From contig NZ_JALM01000044.1 in the NCBI RefSeq assembly GCF_000737195.2, forward strand, positions 1 through 43,978: DNA of 43,978 bases, given 5' to 3'. A model generated the notes under the pieces. It was not told where the DNA came from and did no database searches. It saw nothing but the letters and a program-made list of their open reading frames with translations. Position 1 is the first letter of the stretch; every line of letters starts with the position of its first letter. This stretch comes from Sciscionella sediminilitoris (GTDB taxonomy: Bacteria; Actinomycetota; Actinomycetes; Mycobacteriales; Pseudonocardiaceae). Below, piece by piece: positions 24,361 through 33,149 of the stretch. The position numbers and the translations under genes were made by a program.

Positions 24361-26901
24361 CTAGGCGCCGCCGGAGGCAACGTCCGTGCCACCCGCGCCG
24401 ATCTCGACCGGGGTGTCCGGGACCTTGATCTCCGCGAGCCGCGTGGTGAACACGAACTTGGCGTCCGTGGTCTCCTCGCTCTCGTCGTCCCAGCCCTCGA
24501 CATCGGCCTGCACGACCTGGCCGGGCTGCACGTTCCCGGACAGGATCTGCTCGGAGAGCTGGTCCTCGATCTCGCGCTGGATGGTGCGGCGCAGCGGCCG
24601 GGCACCCAGCACCGGGTCGAAGCCCCGCTTGGCGAGCAGCCGCTTGGCCTTGTCGGACAGTTCGAGGGACATGTCCTTGGCCTTGAGCTGTTCCCCGACG
24701 CGGGTGATGAGCAGGTCCACCATCTCGACGATCTGCTGCTGCGTGAGCTGGTCGAACACGATGGTGTCGTCGATACGGTTGAGGAACTCCGGGCGGAAGT
24801 GCTTCTTCAGCTCGTCGTTGACCTTCTGCTTCATCCGCTCGTAGTTCGAGCCCTCGGACTTGCCACCGGAGAACCCAAGCCCGACCGCCTTGGAAATATC
24901 GGATGTCCCCAAGTTGGAGGTGAAGATCAGCACCGTGTTCTTGAAGTCGACCGTGCGGCCCTGACCGTCGGTGAGCCGCCCGTCCTCGAGCACCTGCAGC
25001 AGGGTGTTGTAGATCTCCTGGTGGGCCTTCTCGATCTCGTCGAAGAGCACCACGGAGAACGGCTTGCGGCGGACCTTCTCGGTGAGCTGGCCGCCCTCCT
25101 CGTAGCCGACGTACCCGGGAGGCGCGCCGAACAGCCGGGAGGCCGTGTAGCGGTCGTGGAACTCGCCCATGTCGATCTGGATGAGCGCGTCGTCCTCGCC
25201 GAACAGGAAGTTCGCCAGCGCCTTGGACAGCTCGGTCTTCCCGACACCGGACGGACCGGCGAAGATGAACGAACCGGACGGCCGCTTCGGGTCCTTCAGC
25301 CCGGCACGGGTGCGCCGGATCGCCTGGGACACCGCCTTGACCGCGTCCTCCTGGCCGATGATGCGCTTGTGCAGCTCGGTCTCCATGCGCATCAGCTTGG
25401 TGGTCTCCTCCTCGGTGAGGCGGAACACCGGGATACCGGTCCAGCTGCCGAGCACCTCGGCGATCTGCTCGTCGTCCACCTCGGCGACGACGTCCAGGTC
25501 ACCGTCCTTCCACTGCTTCTCCCGCTCGGCCTTCTGCCCGAGGAGTTTCTTCTCCTCGTCGCGCAGCCGCGCGGCCCGCTCGAAGTCCTGCGCATCGATC
25601 GCGGACTCCTTGTCCCTGCGGGTGTCGGCGATCTTCTCGTCGAAGTCGCGCAGGTCCGGCGGCGCGGTCATCCTGCGGATCCGCATCCGCGCGCCCGCCT
25701 CGTCAATCAGGTCGATCGCCTTGTCCGGCAGGTAGCGGTCGTTGATGTAGCGGTCCGCCAGCGTGGACGCGGCCACCAGCGCCGAGTCCGTGATCGTGAC
25801 CCGGTGGTGCGCCTCGTACCGGTCGCGCAGCCCCTTGAGGATCTCGATGGTGTGCTCCAGCGAGGGCTCGCCGACCTGGATCGGCTGGAACCGGCGCTCG
25901 AGCGCGGCGTCCTTCTCGACGTACTTGCGGTACTCCTCGAGGGTGGTCGCCCCGATGGTCTGCAGCTCACCGCGGGCCAGCATCGGCTTGAGGATGCTCG
26001 CCGCGTCGATCGCGCCCTCGGCGGCGCCCGCTCCGACCAGCGTGTGCAGCTCGTCGATGAACAGGATGATGTCGCCGCGGGTCTTGATCTCCTTGAGCAC
26101 CTTCTTCAGCCGCTCTTCGAAGTCACCGCGGTAGCGCGAGCCCGCGACCAGCGAGCCGAGGTCCAGCGTGTAGAGCTGCTTGTCCTTGAGCGTCTCCGGG
26201 ACCTCGCCCTTGACGATCGCCTGGGCCAGCCCCTCGACCACGGCGGTCTTACCGACGCCGGGCTCCCCGATCAGCACCGGGTTGTTCTTGGTGCGCCGGG
26301 ACAGCACCTGCATGACCCGCTCGATCTCCTTGGTCCGGCCGATCACCGGATCGAGCTTGGCCTCACGGGCGCTCGCCGTCAGGTTCCTGCCGAACTGGTC
26401 GAGGACGAGGGACGAAGACGGTGTCCCTTCCCCCCGTGCACCAGCCTCCGCGGGCTCCTTGCCCTGGTAACCGGACAGCAGCTGCAGCACCTGCTGGCGC
26501 ACCCGGTTCAGGTCGGCGCCCAGCTTGACCAGCACCTGCGCCGCGACGCCCTCTCCCTCGCGGATCAGACCGAGCAGAATGTGCTCGGTACCGATGTAGT
26601 TGTGGCCGAGCTGCAGCGCCTCGCGCAGCGACAGCTCGAGCACCTTCTTCGCGCGCGGCGTGAACGGAATGTGACCACTCGGGGCCTGCTGGCCCTGACC
26701 GATGATCTCCTCCACCTGCTGCCGCACGCCCTCGAGCGCGATACCGAGGGACTCGAGCGCCTTCGCGGCGACGCCCTCACCCTCGTGGATCAGACCGAGG
26801 AGGATGTGCTCGGTACCGATGTAGTTGTGGTTGAGCATCCTGGCCTCTTCCTGGGCCAGCACAACCACCCGCCGTGCGCGGTCGGTAAACCTCTCGAACA
26901 T
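24361..26901 (-). CDS. clpC: ATP-dependent Clp protease ATP-binding subunit ClpC
   Basis: The 846-residue AAA+ unfoldase delivers proteins to ClpP. The N domain has the two Clp-N repeats (each with [16 protein letters not shown]-like core). D1 has GEPGVGKTA and [10 protein letters not shown]. The middle domain holds the coiled-coil region ([14 protein letters not shown]). D2 has [10 protein letters not shown] and [12 protein letters not shown], then the arginine-finger region FLNRIDD. The ATG at 26899-26901 ([11 protein letters not shown]) is chosen over a GTG two codons upstream because GGGAG is then correctly spaced and the known ClpC start matches. It is an orthologue of M. tuberculosis ClpC1 and expected to be essential. 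Upstream lie a palindrome and a longer inverted repeat. Confidence 0.97.
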   Translation of the reverse strand: MFERFTDRARRVVVLAQEEARMLNHNYIGTEHILLGLIHEGEGVAAKALESLGIALEGVRQQVEEIIGQGQQAPSGHIPFTPRAKKVLELSLREALQLGHNYIGTEHILLGLIREGEGVAAQVLVKLGADLNRVRQQVLQLLSGYQGKEPAEAGARGEGTPSSSLVLDQFGRNLTASAREAKLDPVIGRTKEIERVMQVLSRRTKNNPVLIGEPGVGKTAVVEGLAQAIVKGEVPETLKDKQLYTLDLGSLVAGSRYRGDFEERLKKVLKEIKTRGDIILFIDELHTLVGAGAAEGAIDAASILKPMLARGELQTIGATTLEEYRKYVEKDAALERRFQPIQVGEPSLEHTIEILKGLRDRYEAHHRVTITDSALVAASTLADRYINDRYLPDKAIDLIDEAGARMRIRRMTAPPDLRDFDEKIADTRRDKESAIDAQDFERAARLRDEEKKLLGQKAEREKQWKDGDLDVVAEVDDEQIAEVLGSWTGIPVFRLTEEETTKLMRMETELHKRIIGQEDAVKAVSQAIRRTRAGLKDPKRPSGSFIFAGPSGVGKTELSKALANFLFGEDDALIQIDMGEFHDRYTASRLFGAPPGYVGYEEGGQLTEKVRRKPFSVVLFDEIEKAHQEIYNTLLQVLEDGRLTDGQGRTVDFKNTVLIFTSNLGTSDISKAVGLGFSGGKSEGSNYERMKQKVNDELKKHFRPEFLNRIDDTIVFDQLTQQQIVEMVDLLITRVGEQLKAKDMSLELSDKAKRLLAKRGFDPVLGARPLRRTIQREIEDQLSEQILSGNVQPGQVVQADVEGWDDESEETTDAKFVFTTRLAEIKVPDTPVEIGAGGTDVASGGA

Positions 26902-26939
26902 TCGCACTCCCTACGAGCGTGCCAGGCTGCGTTACGTGG

Positions 26940-26982
26940 GGTTGGCATCTAGTCGCGCGACTACACACCCGCCGTGCCAACC
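26940..26982. promoter_or_regulatory. nested inverted repeats upstream of clpC
   Basis: Outer arms GGTTGGCA (26940-26947) and TGCCAACC (26975-26982) are exact inverted repeats. Inside them lies a perfect 14-base palindrome, TAGTCGCGCGACTA (26950-26963). The element is 38-81 bases upstream of the clpC start, in the promoter zone. It does not match the spaced CGC-N5-GCG pattern I recall for the ClgR regulator of clp genes, so the binding protein is unknown. Confidence 0.6.
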
Positions 26983-27235
26983 ACTGTAGTAGGCATCGGC
27001 CACCGTGCGTGTGCCCGGCGACCTCCGGTTGTCACCCGGCGACCCGCCGACCGCGGCCGGTCCCGGATGATTACATGCTTACACACCGAACAACGTGGGA
27101 AAACAGGGCATCATTCCATTGAGGCCCCGGTTCCGCTTTGGGTGAACACGCCCTTCGGAACCGCCCGCACGAGACCGCACGGTCGCCGCGGAGGAGGCCA
27201 CGCGCCCCCGGAGACGGCCTGCCCAGGACATGACG
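26983..27235. other. intergenic region between clpC and lsr2 without a gene
   Basis: About 380 bases separate clpC and lsr2. Apart from the inverted repeats near clpC and the lsr2 terminator, I see no convincing gene; short frames here lack coding character. The stretch 27060-27125 is relatively AT-rich and may belong to the clpC upstream regulatory region. Confidence 0.4.
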
Positions 27236-27269
27236 AGGGCCGCCCTCCGGACGCCCGGACGGCGGCCCT
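27236..27269 (-). terminator. lsr2 terminator hairpin
   Basis: AGGGCCGCC (27236-27244) and GGCGGCCCT (27261-27269) form a nine-base perfect stem, with further CCGG/CCGG pairing possible in the loop. It starts 14 bases beyond the lsr2 stop, in the right place for termination. Confidence 0.75.
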
Positions 27270-27282
27270 GCCTCCAGCGGTG

Positions 27283-27621
27283 TCAGCCGTGGTAAGCCTC
27301 GAGCACCTCGGCCGGGATACGGCCGCGCTCGGAGACCTGGAAGCCGTTCTTCCGGGCCCAATCCCGGATGGCCTGGTTCTGTTCGCGATCCGCCGCGACC
27401 TTGTTGGCCTTGGCGCCGCTGCCCGCGCGGCCACGGCGCGCGCGGCCACCGGAACGCCGGGCGGATTCGATGAAATCGGCGAGCGTTTCGCGAAGACGAT
27501 CCGCATTTTCGTCGGAAAGGTCGATCTCGTAGATCGCACCGTCCAAACCGAACTCCACGGTCTGGTCGGCATCGGAACCATCCAGATCGTCAACCAGGCT
27601 GTAAGTAACCTGCTGCGCCAT
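27283..27621 (-). CDS. lsr2: Lsr2 nucleoid-associated, xenogeneic-silencing protein
   Basis: The 112-residue protein has the Lsr2 N-terminal dimerisation domain ([16 protein letters not shown], then [26 protein letters not shown]), a basic linker ([15 protein letters not shown]) and the C-terminal DNA-binding domain with the RGR minor-groove hook ([16 protein letters not shown]). Lsr2 binds and bridges AT-rich DNA and silences foreign genes, like H-NS. The ATG at 27619-27621 follows AGGAGG with a seven-base spacer; the upstream in-frame extension is leader DNA. It is transcribed alone, between lysS and clpC, as in mycobacteria. Its own promoter is AT-rich compared with the rest of the window, which fits autoregulation. 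Confidence 0.97.
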   Translation of the reverse strand: MAQQVTYSLVDDLDGSDADQTVEFGLDGAIYEIDLSDENADRLRETLADFIESARRSGGRARRGRAGSGAKANKVAADREQNQAIRDWARKNGFQVSERGRIPAEVLEAYHG

Positions 27622-27685
27622 ACCAATACCTCCTATAAGCAACGAATAGGGCGGCCGGGTCCACGTTCCCCTGCTCTCGCAACGC

Positions 27686-27715
27686 AATATAAATGTTTGT
27701 TTGGAGAAATGCTAA
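27686..27715 (-). promoter_or_regulatory. lsr2 promoter
   Basis: On the minus strand TTAGCA (27715-27710) is a -35 with 4/6 match, followed by an 18-base AT-rich spacer and TATATT (27691-27686), 5/6 match to TATAAT. This gives a 5' leader of nearly 60 bases before the lsr2 ATG. The AT-rich spacer (AAACAAACATT) is a likely Lsr2 binding site. Confidence 0.55.
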
Positions 27716-27817
27716 CCCAAAACGCCGCCGGATGGCTATCGAGGTCGGATTTCACCGGGCCCGCACCATTGGCGCAGGCATAACGGTAATCCGCGAAACA
27801 GCGCCGAGCGGCACCGA

Positions 27818-29317
27818 TTATTCGGGCCGGACCTGCGGAAACAGGATGGTCTCCCGGATACCGAGACCGGTAAGCGCCATCAGCAACCTGTCGATACCCA
27901 TTCCGACACCACCTGAAGGGGGCATTCCGTATTCGAGTGCACGCAGGAAGTCCTCATCGAGGGGCATCGCTTCGTCGTCGCCCTGTGCGGCGAGCAACCG
28001 CTGCGCTTCGAAGCGTTCCCGTTCGATGACCGGATCGACCAGTTCGGAGTACCCGGTCGCAATCTCCACACCGCGCATGTACAGGTCCCATTTCTCGGCC
28101 AGCCGGGGATCCTCGCGGTGCTGACGGGTCAGCGGGGAGGTCTCCGCGGGCATATCCCGCACGAATGTGGGCTCGTGCAAATGGTCGCCGACGTGGTGCT
28201 CCCACAACTCCTCGACCAGTTTGCCGTGCCCGTAATGCGCCGGGAACTCCAGTCCCGCGGAATCGGCGAACTCGCGCAGCTTCGCCGCCGGGGTGTCCGG
28301 GGTGATTTCGGTGCCGAGCGCCTCGGAAAGCGAATCGTACATGCGCAGGTTCGCCCACTGGCCGGACAGATCGTATTCCGTCCCGTCCGCCAGGGTCACG
28401 GTGAGCGTGCCGAATACCCGCTCGGCGGCGCGGCGGATCAGTTCCCCGGTGAGGTCCGCCATCGTGTCGTAGGTGGCGTAGGCCTGGTAGAACTCGAGCA
28501 TCGCGAACTCCGGCTGATGCGAGGAGTCGCTGCCCTCATTACGGAAGTTCCGGTTGATCTCGAATACCCGCTCGATTCCGCCGACCACGCAGCGTTTCAG
28601 ATAGAGCTCGGGAGCGATCCGCAGGAACAGCTCCATATCGAAGGCATTCGAATGGGTCACGAACGGCCGGGCACTCGCCCCGCCCTGCAGTGCCTGCAGC
28701 ATCGGGGTTTCCACCTCGATGTAACCGTGCTCCTCGAAGGTGTCCCGCAGCGAGCGCACCACGGCCGCCCGGTTCCGCACCGTGTCCCTGGCCTGCGGGC
28801 GCAGGATGAGATCCACGTACCGCTGGCGGATGCGGGTCTCCTCGGCGAGGTCCTTGTGCGCGACCGGAAGCGGGCGCAGTGCCTTCGAGGTGATCCGCCA
28901 ACCGTCTGCGAGCACGGAAAGCTCACCGCGTTTCGAGGTGATCACCTCGCCGTGCACGAACACGTGGTCACCGAGATCGACCTCGGCCTTCCATTCCGCG
29001 AGCGATTCCTCGCCGATTTCCGCGAGCGAGAGCATGGCCTGTATTTCGGTCCCGTCACCCTCGACCAGCTTGGCGAAGCAGAGCTTGCCGGTATTACGGA
29101 TGAAACGCACCCGGCCGGTGATGCCGACCGACTCGCCGCTTCGCGTGTCGGTTTCCAGATCCGCGTACTTTTCCCGCAGCTGACGAAGGGAATGGGTACG
29201 CTCGACCTCGACTGGATAGGGGTCGACACCGCGAGCGAGCATTCGCTCACGCTTCTCCCTCCGGATCCGCATCTGCTCCGGAAGGTCTTCACTGGGTTCA
29301 CCGGATTGCGCTGTCAC
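27818..29317 (-). CDS. lysS: lysyl-tRNA synthetase, class II
   Basis: The 499-residue enzyme charges tRNA-Lys. It has an N-terminal OB-fold anticodon-binding domain ([22 protein letters not shown], about residues 63-160) and a class II catalytic domain: motif 1 around [15 protein letters not shown], motif 2 in [29 protein letters not shown], motif 3 in [17 protein letters not shown]. The GTG at 29315-29317 lies 15 bases after the coaX stop, so the two are probably co-transcribed. Unlike the fused LysX of mycobacteria (Rv1640c), no membrane synthase domain is attached. Confidence 0.97.
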   Translation of the reverse strand: MTAQSGEPSEDLPEQMRIRREKRERMLARGVDPYPVEVERTHSLRQLREKYADLETDTRSGESVGITGRVRFIRNTGKLCFAKLVEGDGTEIQAMLSLAEIGEESLAEWKAEVDLGDHVFVHGEVITSKRGELSVLADGWRITSKALRPLPVAHKDLAEETRIRQRYVDLILRPQARDTVRNRAAVVRSLRDTFEEHGYIEVETPMLQALQGGASARPFVTHSNAFDMELFLRIAPELYLKRCVVGGIERVFEINRNFRNEGSDSSHQPEFAMLEFYQAYATYDTMADLTGELIRRAAERVFGTLTVTLADGTEYDLSGQWANLRMYDSLSEALGTEITPDTPAAKLREFADSAGLEFPAHYGHGKLVEELWEHHVGDHLHEPTFVRDMPAETSPLTRQHREDPRLAEKWDLYMRGVEIATGYSELVDPVIERERFEAQRLLAAQGDDEAMPLDEDFLRALEYGMPPSGGVGMGIDRLLMALTGLGIRETILFPQVRPE

Positions 29318-29332
29318 GGTGGCCAGGGTAGA

Positions 29333-30112
29333 TCAGCCCCGATTACGTTCGAACACCAGCCGCAATCCGTAGAGGGTGAGCTCGGGGACGTGCCTGTCGA
29401 TCACCGCGGTTTCCCCGACGAGCAGTCCGGCCAGTCCTCCGGTGGCGACCACGGTCACCTCGTCGAGCCCGAGTTCCGTTTTGATCCGCCCGACGATTCC
29501 GTCCACCTGACCGGCGAATCCGTACAGCATTCCGGACTGCAGGCATTCCACGGTATTGCGTCCGATCACCGCGCGCGGGCGGACCAGTTCCACCTTGTGC
29601 AGGGTCGCGGTGCGCATGGCGAGAGCGTCCAGGGAAATCGTCACTCCGGATGCGATCGCCCCGCCGAGGAATTTCCCATCAGCCGAGATGACATCGATAT
29701 TGGTCGAGGTGCCGAAATCCACCACGATGCAGGCGGTGCCGAACAGTTCTCGCGCGGCGAGGGTGTTGACCAGCCGGTCGGCCCCGAGTTCGCGCGGACT
29801 GTCCACGTGCAGCGCCACCCCGGTGCGCACCCCCGGTTCGACCAGCACGGTCGGCAGGCTCGCGTAATAGCCGGAAAGCATTTCGCGCAGTTCGTGCCGC
29901 ACGGTCGGCACCGTGGACAGCGCGGCGACCCCGGTGATCCGGTCCGCGTACTCCCCGAGCAGCCCGCGCAGCTGCAGCGCCAGTTCATCGGCGGTGATCG
30001 CCGGCACCGTGCGCATCCGCCAGAGCCGGGTCAGCTCCGGCCCCCTACCCGGCTCATCCGGGTAGAGCCCGAGCGCGGTGTTCGTGTTCCCGACGTCGAT
30101 GCACAGTAACAA
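29333..30112 (-). CDS. coaX: type III pantothenate kinase
   Basis: The 259-residue enzyme phosphorylates pantothenate in the first step of CoA synthesis. ASKHA-fold motifs are present: phosphate 1 in LLCIDVGNTNT, GADRLVN (pantothenate site), phosphate 2 in VVDFGTSTNID, and adenosine motif VVATGGLAGLL. The start is a TTG at 30110-30112, supported by GAGGAG upstream and by the family start MLL-x-IDVGNT. It follows panC after a 94-base gap in which panD would be expected by synteny. Confidence 0.94.
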   Translation of the reverse strand: MLLCIDVGNTNTALGLYPDEPGRGPELTRLWRMRTVPAITADELALQLRGLLGEYADRITGVAALSTVPTVRHELREMLSGYYASLPTVLVEPGVRTGVALHVDSPRELGADRLVNTLAARELFGTACIVVDFGTSTNIDVISADGKFLGGAIASGVTISLDALAMRTATLHKVELVRPRAVIGRNTVECLQSGMLYGFAGQVDGIVGRIKTELGLDEVTVVATGGLAGLLVGETAVIDRHVPELTLYGLRLVFERNRG

Positions 30113-30206
30113 TGGCTCGGCTCCTCATCCGCTCCGCTCCTCGCTCGCCAGGGCTCACTACGATGCTCACTCCATCGTCACTCTCGCAGGTGACAACGGC
30201 TCGGCC
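30113..30206 (-). repeat. GAGC-rich structured spacer between panC and coaX
   Basis: On the minus strand this 94-base spacer is highly purine-rich and repeats GAGC/GAGTGAGC-like units. It includes an exact inverted repeat ACGATG (30160-30165) and CATCGT (30173-30178) around a seven-base loop. No frame in it is coding-like. It occupies the place of panD in related genomes. The coaX ribosome-binding site lies at its end. Confidence 0.45.
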
Positions 30207-31073
30207 CTACTCGCTCGCGCCGATGGTGAGCCCGGAGTTGTCGATCAGCCTCGTCTTGCCGAGCTTCGCGGCGATCAGCATCCGCGCCTGCCCGGAAACC
30301 GGCGCCGGGCCCAGATCCAGTGCGCGCAGCTCGACGTAGTCGGGTTCCACCTCGGGCCGGGCGGCGAGTACCTCGTGTGCGGCGGCCAGCGCGGCGGCAC
30401 CGTCCTGGCGTGCCGCGGTCCTGGCCGCGGTGAGCGCGGCCGAGATCGCCAGCGCCGATTCCCGCTCCTGCGCGGAGAGGTAGACGTTCCTCGAGGAAAT
30501 CGCCAGCCCGTCGGCCTCACGAACGGTGGGAATACCGATCACGTCGACGCCCATGTTGAGTTCCGCGGCCATCCGCTTCACCAGGACGAGCTGCTGATAG
30601 TCCTTCTCGCCGAAATACGCGTAATCGGGGCGCACGATGTTGAACAGTTTCGCCACCACGGTGAGCATCCCGGCGAAATGCCCTTCCCGGTGCGCGCCCT
30701 CCAGTTCCGCGCCGAGCGGTCCGGGCTGCACGGTGACCTGATTCCCGCCTTCGGGATACATCTGCTCGACCGGGGGCGCGAATACGAATTCCGCCCCGGC
30801 GCTCGCACAGGTCGCCACATCGGAGTCGAATGCGCGTGGATAGCGATCGAAATCCTCGTCCGGGCCGAACTGCAGCGGATTCACGAAAATCGAGACGACA
30901 ACGGTCGTTCCCGGTACCCGCCGGGCCCGTGCGATCAGCTCGGCGTGCCCGGTGTGCAGCGCGCCCATGGTCGGCACGAGCGCGATCCGGCGCCCGGTGC
31001 CGCGCAGCGCCCGCATCAGCTTCGCCAGCTCGGCCGGGTTCCGGTACACGGTCGGTGCGGTTGGTTCAGTCAT
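30207..31073 (-). CDS. panC: pantothenate synthetase (pantoate--beta-alanine ligase)
   Basis: The 288-residue enzyme joins pantoate and beta-alanine using ATP. Signature motifs are VPTMGALHTGH (HIGH-like), SIFVNPLQFGPDEDFDRYPR, FGEKDYQQLVLVKRM and the KMSKS-like region LAISSRNVYLS. Length is normal. ATG 31071-31073 overlaps the end of the DUF2520 gene by eight bases, so translation is coupled. Its product needs beta-alanine, normally from PanD, whose gene is not next to it here. Confidence 0.96.
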   Translation of the reverse strand: MTEPTAPTVYRNPAELAKLMRALRGTGRRIALVPTMGALHTGHAELIARARRVPGTTVVVSIFVNPLQFGPDEDFDRYPRAFDSDVATCASAGAEFVFAPPVEQMYPEGGNQVTVQPGPLGAELEGAHREGHFAGMLTVVAKLFNIVRPDYAYFGEKDYQQLVLVKRMAAELNMGVDVIGIPTVREADGLAISSRNVYLSAQERESALAISAALTAARTAARQDGAAALAAAHEVLAARPEVEPDYVELRALDLGPAPVSGQARMLIAAKLGKTRLIDNSGLTIGASE

Positions 31074-31956
31074 GAGGCCCTTCGAGTGCGTCCAGAACGT
31101 CCTGTTCCCCCGTCGCGCCGAGCAGCCCGGCGCCCTTCGCCCGCGCGGCGGTGCGCCTGGCCAGCTCGCGGTAGGCGGCGACGGAGTCCGGGGCGTGTTC
31201 GCCGAGCTCCCGCAGGTGGGCCCGCACCGTCTCGGCGTCCCCGCGCGCGACCGGCCCGGTCAGCGCACGGTCCCCGAACCGCAGGGCATTGTCCAGGGAG
31301 GCGGACAGCAGCGGGGCGAGCAGCCGCTGGGGCACCTCGGCCGATGCCGAGCGCAGCAGCTCGGTGGCCTCGGCGACCAGGGTCATCAGGTGGTTGGCTC
31401 CGTGGGTGAGCGCGGCGTGGTACAGGGCGCGCGCGGTCTCCGGGATGCGCACCGGTTCGGCGCCCATCTCCATGACGAGTGCCTCGGCCACATGCCAGGC
31501 GCCCTCGTCCCCGTCCCGCGCGGTGACCCCGAAGCAGCAGGAGGTGAGCCGTTCGGTGTCCTCGGCGCGCCCGGTGAAGGTGAGCACCGGGTGCAGCGCG
31601 AGGGTGAGCGCACCCAGTTCCTCGGCGGGGCGGAGCACCTCGATGCCGTGCGCCCCTGAGGTGTGCACGACGATCTGACCGGACCGCAGCGCTCCGGCGG
31701 CGACCAGCCCGCGCACGGTACCGGCGAGCGCATCGTCCGGGATGGCGAGCAGCACGAGATCGGCGGCCGCCGCGGTCCGGTCCGGTGGTTCCACCGGAAC
31801 CCCGGGCAGCAGCTGCTCGGCGCGTTCGAGCGAGGCCGCGGACACCCCGGAGACCGCGGTGATCGTGTGGCCCGCGGTGTGCAGCGCGGCACCGAGTACC
31901 GCACCGACCCGGCCCGCCGAGACGATGCCGATCGCGAGGCGCGCTGGCCTGCTCAT
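31066..31956 (-). CDS. DUF2520 Rossmann-fold dehydrogenase-like protein (Rv3603c-like)
   Basis: The 296-residue protein has an N-terminal nucleotide-binding fold (AIGIVSAGRVGAVLGAALHTAGH, about residues 7-30) and a C-terminal helical DUF2520 domain (ALYHAALTHGANHLMTLVAEATELLR). The family resembles 6-phosphogluconate or ketopantoate reductase-like dehydrogenases, and its steady position beside panC has led to suggestions of a role in pantothenate synthesis, for example as a ketopantoate reductase; this is inference. The ATG at 31954-31956 follows GAGGAGGTACGAACC and overlaps the prsW stop by ATGA. The longer open frame upstream is antisense-like and non-coding. Confidence 0.88.
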   Translation of the reverse strand: MSRPARLAIGIVSAGRVGAVLGAALHTAGHTITAVSGVSAASLERAEQLLPGVPVEPPDRTAAAADLVLLAIPDDALAGTVRGLVAAGALRSGQIVVHTSGAHGIEVLRPAEELGALTLALHPVLTFTGRAEDTERLTSCCFGVTARDGDEGAWHVAEALVMEMGAEPVRIPETARALYHAALTHGANHLMTLVAEATELLRSASAEVPQRLLAPLLSASLDNALRFGDRALTGPVARGDAETVRAHLRELGEHAPDSVAAYRELARRTAARAKGAGLLGATGEQDVLDALEGPHD

Positions 31957-33092
31957 GGTTCGTACCTCCTCGGCGCAACAGTAGCCAACGCCCGCACCCG
32001 CGCGGCGGCCGCGTCGAGTTGGGCCAGCAGTTCTCCGGTGCGCTGCCGCACCTGCCATTCGGGGAGCCCGCGGCCCATCGAACGGCGCAGAAAGGCCAGT
32101 TCGGTGACCGCGGCCTGGTATTGGCGTACCGCGTTCGCGGCCTGCCTGCCGTGCCGCGCGCCCACGGTCTTGCGCCACTGTTTGCGCCCGCGCAGGCTGG
32201 CGAGCAGTTCGACCTCGCTCGGCGCGATCCAGCCCGCCTCGCTCATCCACGGCAGCGCGGAGCTGATGGCCTGCTGCTCGCGGCGGCGCTGCCAGCCGAG
32301 GAACACGATCACCCCGATCCCGACCGGCACCATCACCAGCAGGTACAACCACACGAAGCCGCGCATCCCGCCGAAGGTGGCGCTCGCGTTCCACGCCGCG
32401 TGCAGCCCGACCGCGAGCGCGTAGCCGAGGATCGGGGCGAGCCAGCGGTGCTTTCGCCTGCTCGCCGCGGCGATCCCGATGCCGATCCCGGTCATCACGG
32501 TGAACAACGGATGCGCGAACGGGGAGAACACCCCGCGCACGATGAAGGTCTCCACGAGCGCCCCGTGTTCCCCGGAGAGTCCCGCGGCGTCGAAAGCGCG
32601 CCCGAAGTACGTGATGTTCTCGGTGAAGGCGAATCCGGCCGCGGTGATGCCCGCGTACACCACGCCGTCGATCACGCCGTCGAACTCGGCGCGCAGGAAC
32701 AGCCAGATACCGAGCACGAACGCGCCCTTGACCGCCTCCTCCACCAGCGGTGCGGACACCAGCGCGGTGACCGGTGCGTCCCCGGTTCCCCCGCTGACCA
32801 GGTAGTCGGCCGTGCTGTTGATGGCCAGTGCGGTGAGCGCGGCCACACTTGCTCCCCAGCCGAATGCGGCGAGCAGCAGCTTCGGCGGTTCGGCTTCCCA
32901 GCGGTCCAGCCACAGGAACACCCCGACGACCGGTCCGACCGGAATGAGGGCGAGCGCGGCCCCTGCGGGCAGTCCGCCGTCGTCGCCGAGCACGGCGAGC
33001 AGGACCAGGGCGAGGGCGGCGACGACGCACAACACGAACACGACGGTGAGCACGGTCGTGGTGCGCCTGCGGAAGTACGAGGCTTGGCTCAC
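31953..33092 (-). CDS. PrsW-family intramembrane protease
   Basis: The 379-residue membrane protein has about eight to nine helices. PrsW/CAAX-type glutamic protease motifs are present: PLVEEAVKG (EExxK), FAFTENITYFGRAF (ENxxY), SPFAHPLFTVMTG and GLHAAWNASA, supplying the Glu and His residues of the active site. In Bacillus PrsW cleaves an anti-sigma factor; the target here is unknown and no anti-sigma gene is nearby. The C-terminal part (about 275-379) is soluble, basic and helical. The ATG at 33090-33092 is 57 bases after the low-complexity gene; the stop overlaps the DUF2520 start by ATGA. Confidence 0.88.
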   Translation of the reverse strand: MSQASYFRRRTTTVLTVVFVLCVVAALALVLLAVLGDDGGLPAGAALALIPVGPVVGVFLWLDRWEAEPPKLLLAAFGWGASVAALTALAINSTADYLVSGGTGDAPVTALVSAPLVEEAVKGAFVLGIWLFLRAEFDGVIDGVVYAGITAAGFAFTENITYFGRAFDAAGLSGEHGALVETFIVRGVFSPFAHPLFTVMTGIGIGIAAASRRKHRWLAPILGYALAVGLHAAWNASATFGGMRGFVWLYLLVMVPVGIGVIVFLGWQRRREQQAISSALPWMSEAGWIAPSEVELLASLRGRKQWRKTVGARHGRQAANAVRQYQAAVTELAFLRRSMGRGLPEWQVRQRTGELLAQLDAAAARVRALATVAPRRYEP

Positions 33093-33149
33093 TACTGGAA
33101 ACCTACCGATAGCCCAGCGGCGGGCCGTTCACCCCCGTACCGGGTGCTC

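Noticed and set aside
24799-26952. A 717-codon plus-strand frame opposite clpC
   Set aside because: It is an antisense shadow of clpC, rich in Leu, Asp and Arg, with no domain.
26950-26963. ClgR binding site upstream of clpC
   Set aside because: The palindrome has adjacent CGC and GCG with no five-base spacer, unlike the ClgR pattern I recall.
31066-33030. A 654-codon open frame spanning the DUF2520 gene and much of prsW
   Set aside because: Only the DUF2520 part has protein-like sequence; the rest is an Arg-rich frame shadow of prsW.
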